This document shows positions 49,833 through 59,267 of a DNA stretch of 64,000 nucleotides, piece after piece. Under the pieces are notes generated by a model. The model was given only the letters and a program-made list of their open reading frames with translations. It was not told the DNA's origin and searched no databases. Position 1 is the stretch's first letter. Every line of letters starts with the position of its first letter. The stretch is from Mitsuaria sp. GD03876 (GTDB lineage Bacteria; Pseudomonadota; Gammaproteobacteria; Burkholderiales; Burkholderiaceae_C): contig NZ_JAOCCU010000025.1 in the NCBI RefSeq assembly GCF_029840635.1, positions 1-64,000 on the forward strand, given 5' to 3'. The translations under genes and the position numbers were made by a program.

Positions 49833-50987
49833 TCAATAGGCGTGGTCGCCGTGCGTGATGTCGCGCGGCCGGACCTTGCCCCAGATGACGCTGTACACCC
49901 AGGCCGTGTAGGCCAGGATGATCGGCACGAAGATCACGGCGCACACCAGCATGATGAACAGGGTCAGGTGGCTGGACGACGCGTCCCAGACCGTCAGCGC
50001 CGAGGGCAGGTGGGTCGACGACGGCACGATGAACGGGAACATCGACGCGCCCACGCTCAGGATGATCCCGGCGATCGACAGCCCGCTGACGATCACCGTC
50101 GGGCCGCCCCAGCGCGCGCGCAAGCCCAGCAAGGCCAGTAGCGCGCCGGCGAAGCCGAGCACCGGCGCCGCGATCGTCCACGGGTGGTTGGCGTAGTTGC
50201 TGAGCCAGCCGCCGGCGATGCCGGCCTGCACCGTCTTCATCAGCGGATTCGACGGCCCGTTGCCCGCATGCGGGCTGGTCCACGCGTAACCGCCGACGAG
50301 CTGCCACAGCAGCACGCCGGCCAGGGCATACAGCACGATCGTCGCCAGCGCGGCCGCGCTCGCGAAGCCGCGCGCGCGCTCGGCGACGGCGCCTTCGGTG
50401 CGGGTCGTCAGCCAGGCGCCGCCGTGCATCACCAGCATCGCCACCGACACCAGGCCGCACAGGATCGCGAACGGGTTCAGCAGCGCGAGGAACGAGCCCT
50501 CGTAGATCATGCGCATGTCGGGCGTGAAGTGGTAGGGCACGCCCTGCAGCACGTTGCCGATGGCGACGCCGAAGATCAGCGACGGCACGAAACCGCCGAT
50601 GAACAGGCACCAGTCCCAGGTCGAGCGCCAGGCCGGGCTGTCCTTCTTGCTGCGGTACTTGAAGCCGACCGGCCGCAGGATCAGCGCGAACAGCGCCGCG
50701 AACATCGCCAGGTAGAAGCCCGAGAACGACATCGCGTAGATGTGGGGCCAGGCCGCGAAGATCGCGCCGCCGCCCAGCACCAGCCAGACCTGGTTGCCTT
50801 CCCAGATCGGGCCGATGGTGTTGATGACGACGCGGCGCTCGACGTCCTCGCGCGCGACGAAGGGCAGCAGCGTGCCCACGCCCAGGTCGAAGCCGTCGGT
50901 GACGGCGAAGCCGATCAGCAGCACGCCGAGCAGCAGCCACCAGATGACGCGCAGCACGTCGTAGTCCAGCAGGGTGTGAAGGATCAT
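49833..50987 (-). CDS. cydB: Cytochrome bd ubiquinol oxidase subunit II
   Basis: 384 residues, eight or nine membrane helices. DYDVLRVIWWLLLGVLLIGFAVTDGFDLGVG, GPIWEGNQVWLVLGGGAIFAAWP and FPFIVPSSTHLPSALTVWDASSS are standard CydB. Length matches E. coli (379). Partner of CydA in quinol oxidation by O2. Follows cydA after 32 bases with GGAG upstream. Confidence 0.97.
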   Translation of the reverse strand: MILHTLLDYDVLRVIWWLLLGVLLIGFAVTDGFDLGVGTLLPFVAREDVERRVVINTIGPIWEGNQVWLVLGGGAIFAAWPHIYAMSFSGFYLAMFAALFALILRPVGFKYRSKKDSPAWRSTWDWCLFIGGFVPSLIFGVAIGNVLQGVPYHFTPDMRMIYEGSFLALLNPFAILCGLVSVAMLVMHGGAWLTTRTEGAVAERARGFASAAALATIVLYALAGVLLWQLVGGYAWTSPHAGNGPSNPLMKTVQAGIAGGWLSNYANHPWTIAAPVLGFAGALLALLGLRARWGGPTVIVSGLSIAGIILSVGASMFPFIVPSSTHLPSALTVWDASSSHLTLFIMLVCAVIFVPIILAYTAWVYSVIWGKVRPRDITHGDHAY

Positions 50988-51019
50988 GTGTTTCTCCTCA
51001 TGCCTTGTTCATGCGTTCT

Positions 51020-52603
51020 TCAGGCCGCGCGGACCTTGCCCACCAGCGGCACGTCCGGCGTGGCGGACGGCGCGGGCTCGTCCTGCGGGCCCTTGCGGAT
51101 CGCCGCGAGCATCAGCTTCATCTCCACCACGATCAGCACGGTGTAGATCGCCACGAAGCCCAGCAGCGTGAACAGCACCGTCTCGATGCCCAGGTGCGAC
51201 ACCGCCACCGCCGTCGGCAGCACGCCTTCGACGGCCCAGGGCTGGCGACCGAGCTCGGCCACGATCCAGCCGCATTCCGCGGCGATCCACGGCAGCGGGA
51301 TCGACCACACCGCGACCTTCAGCAGCCAGCGGTGCTTGTCCAGCGTCCGGCGCGCCGACAGCACGAAGAACACGCCGGTCAGCAGGATGAAGAACATGCC
51401 CAGGCCGACCATGATCCGGAACGACCAGTACAGCGGCGCGACCTGCGGCACCGTGTCCCACGCGGCCTTCTGGACCTGCGCGTCGGTGGCTTGGCGCGGG
51501 TCGTCGACGTAGCGCTTGAGCAGCAGCGCGTAGCCCAGCGACGGGCTCTGCGCGTCGAAGGCCGTGGACAGCTCGGCGGGCACGGCGGTGCCCGGCGGCA
51601 GCGCGCGGATCTTCTCCAGCGTGTCGTAGGCCTGCTGGCCCTCGCGGATGCGGCGCTCGGCCAGCTTCACCAGGTCCAGGATGCCGGGGATCTGCTCGGT
51701 CAGCGAGCGCGTGCCGATCAGGCCCATCACCCACGGGATCTGGATCGCGTAGTGGGTCTCGCGCGCGTCCTGGTCGGGCAGGCCGAAGGCGGTGAAGGCC
51801 GCGGGCGCGGGTTCGGTGTGCCACATCGCCTCGATCGCGGCGAGCTTCATCTTCTGGTGCTCGGAGGACAGGTAGCCGCTCTCGTCGCCGAGCACGACCA
51901 CCGACAGCGCCGAGGCCAGGCCGAAGGACGCGGCCGCCGTCATCGAACGCCTGGCCAGGTCGACGTGCCGGCCCTTGAGCAGGTACCACGCCGACACGCC
52001 CAGCACGAACAGCGCCGCCACCACGTAGCCCGCCGACACGGTGTGCACGAACTTGGCCTGCGCGACCGGGTTGAACAGCACCTCGGCGAAGTTGGTGACC
52101 TCCATGCGCATCGTCTGCGGATTGAGCTTCGCGCCGACCGGGTTCTGCATCCAGCCGTTGGCGATCAGGATCCACAGCGCCGAGAAGTTGGTGCCCAGCG
52201 CCGTCAGCCAGGTCACGATGCAGTGCGCGCGGCGCGACATCCGTTCCCAGCCGAAGAAGAACATGCCGACGAAGGTCGCCTCCAGGAAGAAGGCCATCAG
52301 GCCCTCGATCGCCAGCGGCGCGCCGAAGATGTCGCCGACATAGTGGCTGTAGTAGCTCCAGTTCATGCCGAACTGGAACTCCATCACGATGCCGGTGGAC
52401 ACGCCCAGCGCGAAATTGATGCCGAACAGCACGCCCCAGAACTTAGTCATCTGTTTCCAGATGGGCCGGCCCGTCATCACGTAGACCGTCTCCATGATGG
52501 CCAGGATGATGGACAGGCCGAGCGTGAGCGGCACGAACAGGAAGTGGTACAGGGCGGTCATCGCGAACTGCAGTCGCGAGAGACCGACGACGTCGAGCTC
52601 CAT
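51020..52603 (-). CDS. cydA: Cytochrome bd ubiquinol oxidase subunit I
   Basis: 527 residues. Heme ligands His20 (b595/d region, ALYHFLFVPLT) and His187 (VHTVSAGYV), axial Met in RIMVGLGM, and the conserved Glu100 and Glu108 of the proton path. The Q-loop with SSEHQKMKLAAIEAMW is long, as in E. coli, so it is the L-type enzyme that uses CydX. AGGAGGA lies before the ATG. High-affinity O2 reduction at the cytoplasmic membrane, useful under low O2 or stress. Confidence 0.98.
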   Translation of the reverse strand: MELDVVGLSRLQFAMTALYHFLFVPLTLGLSIILAIMETVYVMTGRPIWKQMTKFWGVLFGINFALGVSTGIVMEFQFGMNWSYYSHYVGDIFGAPLAIEGLMAFFLEATFVGMFFFGWERMSRRAHCIVTWLTALGTNFSALWILIANGWMQNPVGAKLNPQTMRMEVTNFAEVLFNPVAQAKFVHTVSAGYVVAALFVLGVSAWYLLKGRHVDLARRSMTAAASFGLASALSVVVLGDESGYLSSEHQKMKLAAIEAMWHTEPAPAAFTAFGLPDQDARETHYAIQIPWVMGLIGTRSLTEQIPGILDLVKLAERRIREGQQAYDTLEKIRALPPGTAVPAELSTAFDAQSPSLGYALLLKRYVDDPRQATDAQVQKAAWDTVPQVAPLYWSFRIMVGLGMFFILLTGVFFVLSARRTLDKHRWLLKVAVWSIPLPWIAAECGWIVAELGRQPWAVEGVLPTAVAVSHLGIETVLFTLLGFVAIYTVLIVVEMKLMLAAIRKGPQDEPAPSATPDVPLVGKVRAA

Positions 52604-52645
52604 GGTGGGTTCCTCCTGAGGATGTTGTGGTTGATGTGGGGAAGA

Positions 52646-54364
52646 TCAGGCGGTGCCTGCGACGGAAATGAAGGGACGGTCGCCGCGCAGCGCGTGCAGC
52701 GCGCGGTCGAAGTCGGGCGTGCCGCGGCGCAGGTCGGCGACCAGGCGCCCGTGCGAGAGCACCAGTAGTCGGTCGGCGAGCGCGGCCTCGCGGCGCAAAT
52801 GGGTGGCGATCAGCAGCGTGCGGTCGCCGGCCTGTGCGGCCAGGCGGGCCAGCACGTCGCGCGCGGTGTCGGCGTCGAGCGATTCGGTCGGTTCGTCGAG
52901 CAGCCACAGCCGGGTCGGGCGCAGCAGCAAGCGGGCCAGCGCGAGTCGCCGCGCCTGGCCGCCCGACAAACCCAGGCCGCCTTCGCCCAGTGGGGTGTCC
53001 AGTCCGCGGGCCAGCCGATCGACCTCGGCCTGGAGGCCCGCGGCGCGCAGGACCGCGCGCAGCCGGTCGTCGGGGGCGGCGGGGTCGGCCAGGCGCAGGT
53101 TGTCCGCCAGGCTGTCCTGGAACAGCTCGACGCGCTGCGTCAGCCACGAGGCTGCCGGCGCGCGCACCGTGCCGGCGAGCGGGGCGAGCTCGCCCGCGAT
53201 CAGCGACAGCAGCGTCGACTTGCCCGAGCCGCTCGGGCCGATGACGGCGACACGCTCGCCTCGGTGCAGGCGCAGGTCGAGCGCCTGCAGCGCGTAGCCG
53301 CTCGCGCCGTCATGCGCGGCGCGCACGCCGGTCAGCGCGACGGCATCGTCGGCTTCGGCGGGTAGCACCGGCGCGGGCTCGGGCGCCTCGCGCAGGACCG
53401 GCGCCAGGCGGCGCGCGGCGAGGGCGCCGCGGCCCGCTTCGATCGCGCCGCGGCGCAGCGCGGCGAAGGGCTCCATCGCGGCCAGCGCCACCAGCAGCGC
53501 GAGCGCCGCGGCGGGCGCGTCGATGCGGCCGCGCTCCACCAGCGCGCCGGCGGCCAGCAGCACCGCGGCCAGCGTCAGGCTGCCGGCGATCGAGAAGGTC
53601 GCGCCGGCGCGCGCCTCGAGCCGCTGCAGCGCGCGGTCCGCGCGGGCCAGGCGGGCGTCCGTGGCGCGCAGCGCGTCGCACTGGGCGCGCAGCCGGCCGG
53701 CCATCGCGAGGTCGGTCTGGCCGGCGACCAGGTCCACGGCCTGCTCGCGCAGCCGTTCGAGCGCGGCGGCGCGGCGCAGCGCCAGGGGCCGGGCGCGTCG
53801 CGCGACGCGGCGCGTCACGCCCAGGCCGACGAGCATCAGCCACACGGCGATCGCGAGGCCCAGCGCTGCATCGAGCGCGCCGAGCACCACGCCCGCGAGC
53901 AGCGCGGCGCCCGCCGCCGCGGCGACCGGCACGCCCACGCGCAGGTAGAGGGATTCGAGCGCGTCGATGTCGGCGGTCAGCCGGAACAGCAGCCGCGCCG
54001 GACGGCGCAGCAGCCGCCGCGCGGCGCCGGGACGGGCCCAGCCTCGGAACAGCCGCTCGCGCAACGCGGCCAGCGCGGCCAGCGTCGCGTCGTGCGTGAT
54101 CACGCGTTCGCCGTAGCGGCCGGCGGTGCGCGCGAGCGCGAGCAGGCGCACGCCGGCGCTCGGCGCGAAGACATTGAACGCGAGCGCGCCGGCGGTCAGC
54201 CCGGCCAGGCCGGCCGCGGTGATGAACCAGCCCGACAGGCCCAGCAGCGCGATGCCGGCCAGCACCGTCAACACCGCGAGCAGCGCGCCCAGCAGCAGGC
54301 GGCGCCCGGCGGTGGCGAGGAACAGGCGCGCGATCGTCGTCGATCCGGTGTCGCGGCGGGTCAT
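52646..54364 (-). CDS. cydC: Thiol reductant ABC exporter subunit CydC
   Basis: 572 residues. Six-helix transmembrane domain then ATPase with Walker A GPSGSGKST, signature LSGGQARRLALARLL, Walker B LWLLDEPTESLDADT and switch ATHLR. LGLSGWFITAAGLAG and FNVFAPSAGVRLLALARTAGRYGERVITHD are CydC signatures. With CydD it exports cysteine/glutathione needed for bd oxidase assembly. ATG overlaps the cydD stop. Confidence 0.95.
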   Translation of the reverse strand: MTRRDTGSTTIARLFLATAGRRLLLGALLAVLTVLAGIALLGLSGWFITAAGLAGLTAGALAFNVFAPSAGVRLLALARTAGRYGERVITHDATLAALAALRERLFRGWARPGAARRLLRRPARLLFRLTADIDALESLYLRVGVPVAAAAGAALLAGVVLGALDAALGLAIAVWLMLVGLGVTRRVARRARPLALRRAAALERLREQAVDLVAGQTDLAMAGRLRAQCDALRATDARLARADRALQRLEARAGATFSIAGSLTLAAVLLAAGALVERGRIDAPAAALALLVALAAMEPFAALRRGAIEAGRGALAARRLAPVLREAPEPAPVLPAEADDAVALTGVRAAHDGASGYALQALDLRLHRGERVAVIGPSGSGKSTLLSLIAGELAPLAGTVRAPAASWLTQRVELFQDSLADNLRLADPAAPDDRLRAVLRAAGLQAEVDRLARGLDTPLGEGGLGLSGGQARRLALARLLLRPTRLWLLDEPTESLDADTARDVLARLAAQAGDRTLLIATHLRREAALADRLLVLSHGRLVADLRRGTPDFDRALHALRGDRPFISVAGTA

Positions 54365-56313
54365 GCGGGGCTCCCTTCGCGCCGGGGAGCGTCCGGGGCG
54401 GACAAGGCGGCGAGGCGGTTGGCGGACGGGTCGCCGGGCGCAGAGGCGATCGCTTGGGCGAGCGATGGGGCGAGCGATGGGGCGGGCGATGGGGCGGGCG
54501 ATGGGTCGGGCCACGAGACGGGCTCCGTCTCCGAGTGGTCCGATGGCGCTGAGGTGTGCGAAGCAGCCACCGGCAGCAGCGCGATCGACCGGTCCAGGCG
54601 GGCGATCAGTGCGGGGTCGTGGGTGGCGACGATCAGCGTGCGACCCCGCGCGAGCCGCAGCAGCGCGTCGATGACCGAGGCGGCGGTGGCCGGATCGAGG
54701 TGCGCGGTCGGTTCGTCCACCAGCAGCAGCGTCGCGCCGGGATGCGCGGCCGCGCGGGCCAGCGCCAGCCGCACCTGCTCGCCGCCGGACAGGCCGCCGC
54801 CTTGCTCGCCGAGCGTGCCTTCCGGCAACGCGTTGGCCACGCCGTCGAGCGCCGCGATCGCGAGGGCCTCGACGATGTCGGCGCGGCGCACGCCGGGACG
54901 GTCCAGGCCGACGTTGCGATGCACCGGTCCGGCGAAGACGTGCGGCCGCTGTCCGATCCAGGCAATGCTCTGGCGCAGCGCGTCGGCCTGCGCGTCGTCG
55001 AGTCGGACGCCGTCGAACCGGATCTCGCCGGCGGAGGCGGGCAGCAGGCCCGCGATCAGCGCCAGCAGCGTCGACTTGCCGGCGCCGCTGGGGCCGACCA
55101 GCGCGACATGCTCGCCAGCGCGGACATGCAGCGAGAAGCCGTCGAACACCGGCGCCTCGTGGCCATGCGCGAAGGCCAGGTCCCGCACGAGGATGCCGGT
55201 GCCGCCCGGTCGCGCGGTGGGGAGGTCCTCGGTGTCGGGCCCCGTCGAGGCGCTCGCCGTGCCGGCGGGGTGGGCGGCGCGCGCGGTCCTGGCGATGTCA
55301 GGCGCAGTCAACGTGCCGACCAGCGGCATCCCGGTCTCGCGATACCGCGCCAGCAGCGTGAGCGCCGCTTCCCCGGCCGCCTTGTCGTGCCACACCGCGG
55401 CGAGCTCGCGCATCGGCTCGAAGAACGCCGGCGCCAGCATCAGGATGAACAGGCCTTCCCCCAGGCTCAGCCGGCCGCCCCAGGCGCCGGTGCCGCTCAA
55501 GGGACCCAGCAGGTGAAAGCCGATGTAGACCGCCACCAGCGCGACCGCCAGCGCCGAGAACAGTTCCAGCGCCGCCGACGACAGGAAGGCGATGCGCAGC
55601 ACGCGCATCGCGCGCTCGCGCAGCGACTCGGCCGAGCCGCGCAGCCGACGCGCGGTGGCGTCGACGGCATCGAGCGACCGGATCGTCGACAACCCGCGCA
55701 GCCGGTCGAGCAGGAACGCGTTCATCTGGCCGAGCTCGACCAGATGGGCCTCGCTCGCCGCCTGCGCGCGCCAGCCGATCAGCGCCATGAACACCGGGAT
55801 CAGCGGCATCGCCACCACCAGGATCAGCGCCGCGGTCCACGACAGGCCGGCGACCGCGACGGCGATCAGCGGCGGCACCAGCATCACCCGCCAGCGCGCG
55901 CTGCGATGCCGCGCGAGCCAGGGGACGAGCGCTTCGGCCTGTTCGGCGATCAGGCTGGCGGCCAGGCCCGAGGCGGGGCGGTCGCGATCCAGCGGCGAAC
56001 GGCGGGCGAAGGTCTCGGCCGTGTCGGCGCGCAGCGTGGACAGGAAGTCCCGGGCACGCGCGAAGACGCGTTGCGCGCCCCAGCTGTCCAGCCAGGCGCG
56101 CAGCACGCCGGCGATGACGAGGCCGAGCGCCGGCATCAGCACCGCGCGCAGGCCGCCGCCGTCGGCGAGCCGCTGCACCGCGAACGCGCCCAGCGCGGCC
56201 TGCGGGATCCACAGCAGCGAGGCCAGGGCCTGGGCGACGGCACCCGGTCCCATGCCGGGCTGATGAATGGGCGCCGCGCCGGCTTGAGGGGCGGGGGTGG
56301 ATGACGTGTTCAT
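54361..56313 (-). CDS. cydD: Thiol reductant ABC exporter subunit CydD, with repeat tail
   Basis: 650 residues against about 588 in E. coli. Transmembrane domain with LIAEQAEALVPWLARHRSAR and SEAHLVELGQMNAFLLDRLRGLSTI. ATPase: Walker A GPSGAGKST, signature LSGGEQVRLALARAA, Walker B LLLVDEPTAHLDPAT and ATHDPALI. Excess length comes from a linker at about residue 345-370 and a C-terminal tail with four PSxA units from a 12-base array. First gene of cydDCABX; promoter region upstream unresolved. Confidence 0.95.
   Translation of the reverse strand: MNTSSTPAPQAGAAPIHQPGMGPGAVAQALASLLWIPQAALGAFAVQRLADGGGLRAVLMPALGLVIAGVLRAWLDSWGAQRVFARARDFLSTLRADTAETFARRSPLDRDRPASGLAASLIAEQAEALVPWLARHRSARWRVMLVPPLIAVAVAGLSWTAALILVVAMPLIPVFMALIGWRAQAASEAHLVELGQMNAFLLDRLRGLSTIRSLDAVDATARRLRGSAESLRERAMRVLRIAFLSSAALELFSALAVALVAVYIGFHLLGPLSGTGAWGGRLSLGEGLFILMLAPAFFEPMRELAAVWHDKAAGEAALTLLARYRETGMPLVGTLTAPDIARTARAAHPAGTASASTGPDTEDLPTARPGGTGILVRDLAFAHGHEAPVFDGFSLHVRAGEHVALVGPSGAGKSTLLALIAGLLPASAGEIRFDGVRLDDAQADALRQSIAWIGQRPHVFAGPVHRNVGLDRPGVRRADIVEALAIAALDGVANALPEGTLGEQGGGLSGGEQVRLALARAAAHPGATLLLVDEPTAHLDPATAASVIDALLRLARGRTLIVATHDPALIARLDRSIALLPVAASHTSAPSDHSETEPVSWPDPSPAPSPAPSLAPSLAQAIASAPGDPSANRLAALSAPDAPRREGSPA
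54456..54503 (-). repeat. 12-base tandem array, four units, in the cydD C-terminus
   Basis: Plus-strand units GGGCGAGCGATG twice, then GGGCGGGCGATG twice. On the coding strand they give PSLA and PSPA repeats about 100 bases before the cydD stop. Confidence 0.9.
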
Positions 56314-56780
56314 TGGTCGGCCTCTCCACGGCCGGAGGGCCGCAAAGGGGAAGGAGTGGGGACCTGGGTCTGGGGAGCGCGCCCCGGGGGACGGGTGGGG
56401 CGCTGCGCCTCGGTGACGGATCGCGGGGGAGATCGCGGAATCGGGTTTCGGGCGGTTGGCGGCGATTCTGTTCGAAAAGCGATCACGAATCTGTATCCGT
56501 TGAGGGGCTGGTCAGGGGCGTGGAGAAACGGCCACACCTGAGTTCCGAGCAGCCTGGAAAAGCTGCTAGGCATTCTCGAAGTCGATCGGCAACGGGTGGC
56601 CGGCGCCATGCCGGTTCGGTCAATCGCGGCGGGAAGCGCTGTGCGCTCTGAGCGCGAACGGCCCCCGCGACCTTCTCGAGGGTCGAGGGGGCTCGGCCTG
56701 CCGTCGTCCCGACGGCTCCTTGGCGTTGCGCGGTACCCGCTACGGCGCGCGTGGATCGCGACGACGCGCCCGCTTGGCGA
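56314..56780 (-). promoter_or_regulatory. 467-base gene-free region upstream of cydD
   Basis: No gene supported. It must contain the cyd promoter; I looked for an FNR-like TTGAT-4-ATCAA and did not find one. A small inverted repeat AGCAGC-8-GCTGCT is at 56548-56567 and the terminator-like hairpin of the transporter gene is at 56661-56692. Bases 56470-56500 are relatively AT-rich. Confidence 0.4.
56661..56692 (-). terminator. Hairpin downstream of the MHS transporter
   Basis: Stem GCCCCCgCGACC paired with GGGTCGaGGGGGC around a short loop, about 90 bases after the transporter stop. Very stable; T-run absent, so called as possible terminator. Confidence 0.5.
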
Positions 56781-58088
56781 TCACCGCGCCCGGACGATGC
56801 CCCGGTAGAGCAGGGCGGTCGCGGCCAGGCCGATCGCGGCGGCGCCGCTCATCCACAGGGCCGGCGCGGCCTTGTTGCCGGTGTGCTCGATCAGCCAGGT
56901 GGACACCAGCGGCGTGAAGCCGCCGAACAGGGCCGTGGCCAGGCTGTAGGCCAGCGAGAACCCGGTGGTGCGGACGTCCATCGGCATGATCTCGGTGAGC
57001 GCGACGATGGTGGCGGCGTTGTAGCTGGCGTAGAGGAAGGACAGCCACAGCTCCACGCCCAGCATGCGCTCGAAGGACGGCGCCTGGACCAGCCAGGACA
57101 TCGCCGGATACGCGGTCAGCAGCGTGAGCAGGCTGAAGGTCACCAGCAGCGGCCAGCGGCCGATGCGGTCGGACACCGCGCCCATCACCGGCAGCCACAC
57201 GAAGTTGGACAGGCCGACGCAGAAGGTCACCAGCAGCGCGCTGGTGGCCGACAGGTGCAGGACGGACTTGCCGAAGGTCGGCGTGTAGACGGTGATCAGG
57301 TAGAACGAGACCGTGGTCATCACCACCAGCATCATCCCCGCGCCGACCAGCGCCCAGTTGCGCAGCATGGAGGCGACGATCTCGCCGAGGGACGGATGGC
57401 GCTTGCGCGCGAGGAAGGCGTCGGTCTCCGCCAGCGAGCGGCGGATCTGGAACACGAACGGCAGGATCAGCGAGCCGATGAAGAAAGGGATGCGCCAGGC
57501 CCAGTCGCTGATCTGCGCGCTGGAGAACCACTGGCCGATGCCGTAGCCGAGCGCGGCCGCGACCATGATGGCGGCCTGCTGGCTGGCGGACTGCCAGCTC
57601 ACGTAGAAGCCCTTGCGGCCGGGCGTGGCCATCTCCGCCAGGTAGACGGACACGCCGCCGAGCTCCACGCCGGCGGAGAAGCCCTGCAGCAGGCGGCCGG
57701 CCAGCACGAGCGCCGGCGCGAGCACGCCGATGGACGCGTAGGACGGCGTGAACGCGATCAGCACGGTGCCGCACGCCATGATGGCCAGCGTCAGGATGAG
57801 GCCCTTGCGGCGGCCGATCCGGTCGATGTAGGCGCCCAGGACGATGGCGCCCAGCGGGCGCATCAGGAACCCCGCGCCGAAGGTGACGAAGGTGAGCATC
57901 AGCGACACGTACTCGCTGTCGCTCGGGAAGAAGGTCTGGGCGATGTAGGTGGCGTAGAAGCCGTAGAGGAAGAAGTCGAACATCTCCAGGAAGTTGCCGC
58001 TGGTGACGCGCAACACCGCGCCGAGGGCGGCTCGGCGGGGCATGCGGGGCGGCGGGAGGGGCGTGGTCGACGCGGCGATCGGGGTCAT
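56781..58088 (-). CDS. MHS-family carboxylate/proton symporter (citrate/tricarballylate type)
   Basis: 435 residues, twelve membrane helices. [19 protein letters not shown] at helix 1, [12 protein letters not shown] in loop 2-3 (MFS motif A), [16 protein letters not shown] and the [16 protein letters not shown] region match CitA/TcuC. ATG at 58088 with GGAG. Divergent from a LysR regulator 92 bases away, typical of a regulated transporter pair. No catabolic tcuAB genes accompany it, so the substrate is open: citrate, tricarballylate or a related acid. Confidence 0.92.
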   Translation of the reverse strand: MTPIAASTTPLPPPRMPRRAALGAVLRVTSGNFLEMFDFFLYGFYATYIAQTFFPSDSEYVSLMLTFVTFGAGFLMRPLGAIVLGAYIDRIGRRKGLILTLAIMACGTVLIAFTPSYASIGVLAPALVLAGRLLQGFSAGVELGGVSVYLAEMATPGRKGFYVSWQSASQQAAIMVAAALGYGIGQWFSSAQISDWAWRIPFFIGSLILPFVFQIRRSLAETDAFLARKRHPSLGEIVASMLRNWALVGAGMMLVVMTTVSFYLITVYTPTFGKSVLHLSATSALLVTFCVGLSNFVWLPVMGAVSDRIGRWPLLVTFSLLTLLTAYPAMSWLVQAPSFERMLGVELWLSFLYASYNAATIVALTEIMPMDVRTTGFSLAYSLATALFGGFTPLVSTWLIEHTGNKAAPALWMSGAAAIGLAATALLYRGIVRAR

Positions 58089-58180
58089 GGCTGTCTCCGG
58101 GAACGGCATTTTTCTTGGCGGCGATGATGCTTTCGGGGCAGCATTGCGGGAAGTGCAAAGAACGGAATGATTGATGCGCC

Positions 58181-59131
58181 ATGAGAATCAATTTCGACCT
58201 GGGTGAACTGGCGGCCTTCGTGGCGGTGGCCGAGCGGATGAGCTTCCGGGCGGCGTCGGAGGCGCTCTTCATCTCGCCCTCGGCGCTGAGCCGGCGCATC
58301 GACCGCATCGAGGAGGCGCTGGGCGTGCGGCTCTTCGACCGCACGACGCGCCGGGTCAGCCTGACCGAGGACGGCGAGCAGTTCCTGGTCCACGCGGGCG
58401 AGGCGCTCGCGTCGCTGCAGAACGCGATCGCCGACGTCGGGGACCGGGCGGAGCGCCGCGCCGGGCTGGTGACGGTGGCCTGCATCCCGTCGGTGGCGAA
58501 TCACCTGCTGCCGGCGGTGCTGGCGCGGTTCGCGGCGCTGCATCCGGACACGCGGATCAAGATGCTGGACCACAGCGCGCCGATGGTGCTGAAGGCGGTG
58601 GTGGAGAAGCAGGCCGACTTCGGCGTGAACTTCCTGGGCGCGCAGGAGCCGTCGATCGACTTCGCGGCCATCGTGAAGGAGCGCTACGTGCTCGCGGTGC
58701 CGGCCCGGCATCCGTTGGCGGCGCTGCGGTCGATCGGATGGGAGGAGTTCGTCGGGGAGCGGTTCATCTCGCTGGCGGCGGACAGCGGGAACCGGATGCT
58801 GCTGGACAACGCCGTCGCGCAGGCGAAGGCGAGGCCGGCGACGCATGTCGAGGTGAACCACGTCGAAGGCGCGCTCGCGCTGGTGCGGGCGGGATTGGGC
58901 GTCAGCGCGATCCCGCGGCTGGCGTTGGCGGGGACCGCATCGAAGGAGTTGGTCGGCGTGCCGCTGACCCGGCCGCAGGTGAGCCGCACGCTGGGACTGA
59001 TCACGCGCAAGGGGCACCGGTTGTCGGCGCGGGCCGAGGTGCTCGCCAGGCTGCTGGTGCAGGCGTTGAAGCAGGCAGGCGTGGTGCAGGAGGCGGCGCC
59101 TCCGGTGGGCCGGAAACGCGCCTCGGCTTGA
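58181..59131 (+). CDS. LysR-type transcriptional regulator
   Basis: 316 residues. N-terminal winged helix [28 protein letters not shown] region with [15 protein letters not shown], then an effector-binding domain ([36 protein letters not shown]). Divergent from the carboxylate symporter, so it most likely controls it through the 92-base gap and may sense the transported acid. The stop codon is the first base triplet of a 9-base repeat array. Confidence 0.94.
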   Translation: MRINFDLGELAAFVAVAERMSFRAASEALFISPSALSRRIDRIEEALGVRLFDRTTRRVSLTEDGEQFLVHAGEALASLQNAIADVGDRAERRAGLVTVACIPSVANHLLPAVLARFAALHPDTRIKMLDHSAPMVLKAVVEKQADFGVNFLGAQEPSIDFAAIVKERYVLAVPARHPLAALRSIGWEEFVGERFISLAADSGNRMLLDNAVAQAKARPATHVEVNHVEGALALVRAGLGVSAIPRLALAGTASKELVGVPLTRPQVSRTLGLITRKGHRLSARAEVLARLLVQALKQAGVVQEAAPPVGRKRASA

Positions 59132-59182
59132 TGCGCGTGATGGGCCTGATGCGCCTGATGCGCCTGATGCGCCTGATGCGCA
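59129..59182 (+). repeat. 9-base tandem array, six units, beginning in the LysR stop codon
   Basis: Units TGATGCGCG, TGATGGGCC, TGATGCGCC three times, TGATGCGCA. The TGA of the first unit is the LysR stop. Untranslated in that frame. 86 bases remain to the next gene. Confidence 0.9.
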
Positions 59183-59267
59183 TGGCGCAATGATTGTGCG
59201 GAACGTTGCACTGGACGCATGAAGAGGGCCTCCGCAAGATGACGGCATCTTGTTTCAGGACCGTCCC

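Noticed and set aside
56310-56609. 99-codon minus-strand frame upstream of cydD
   Set aside because: It would overlap the cydD start, has no ribosome site, and its C-terminal half is Pro/Arg noise; the region more likely holds the cyd promoter.
56314-56780. FNR or ArcA box for cydD
   Set aside because: No TTGAT-4-ATCAA or close variant was found by eye; naming a site would be a guess.
59129-59182. Possible CRISPR array
   Set aside because: Units are 9 bases with no spacers and no cas genes; it is a simple tandem repeat.
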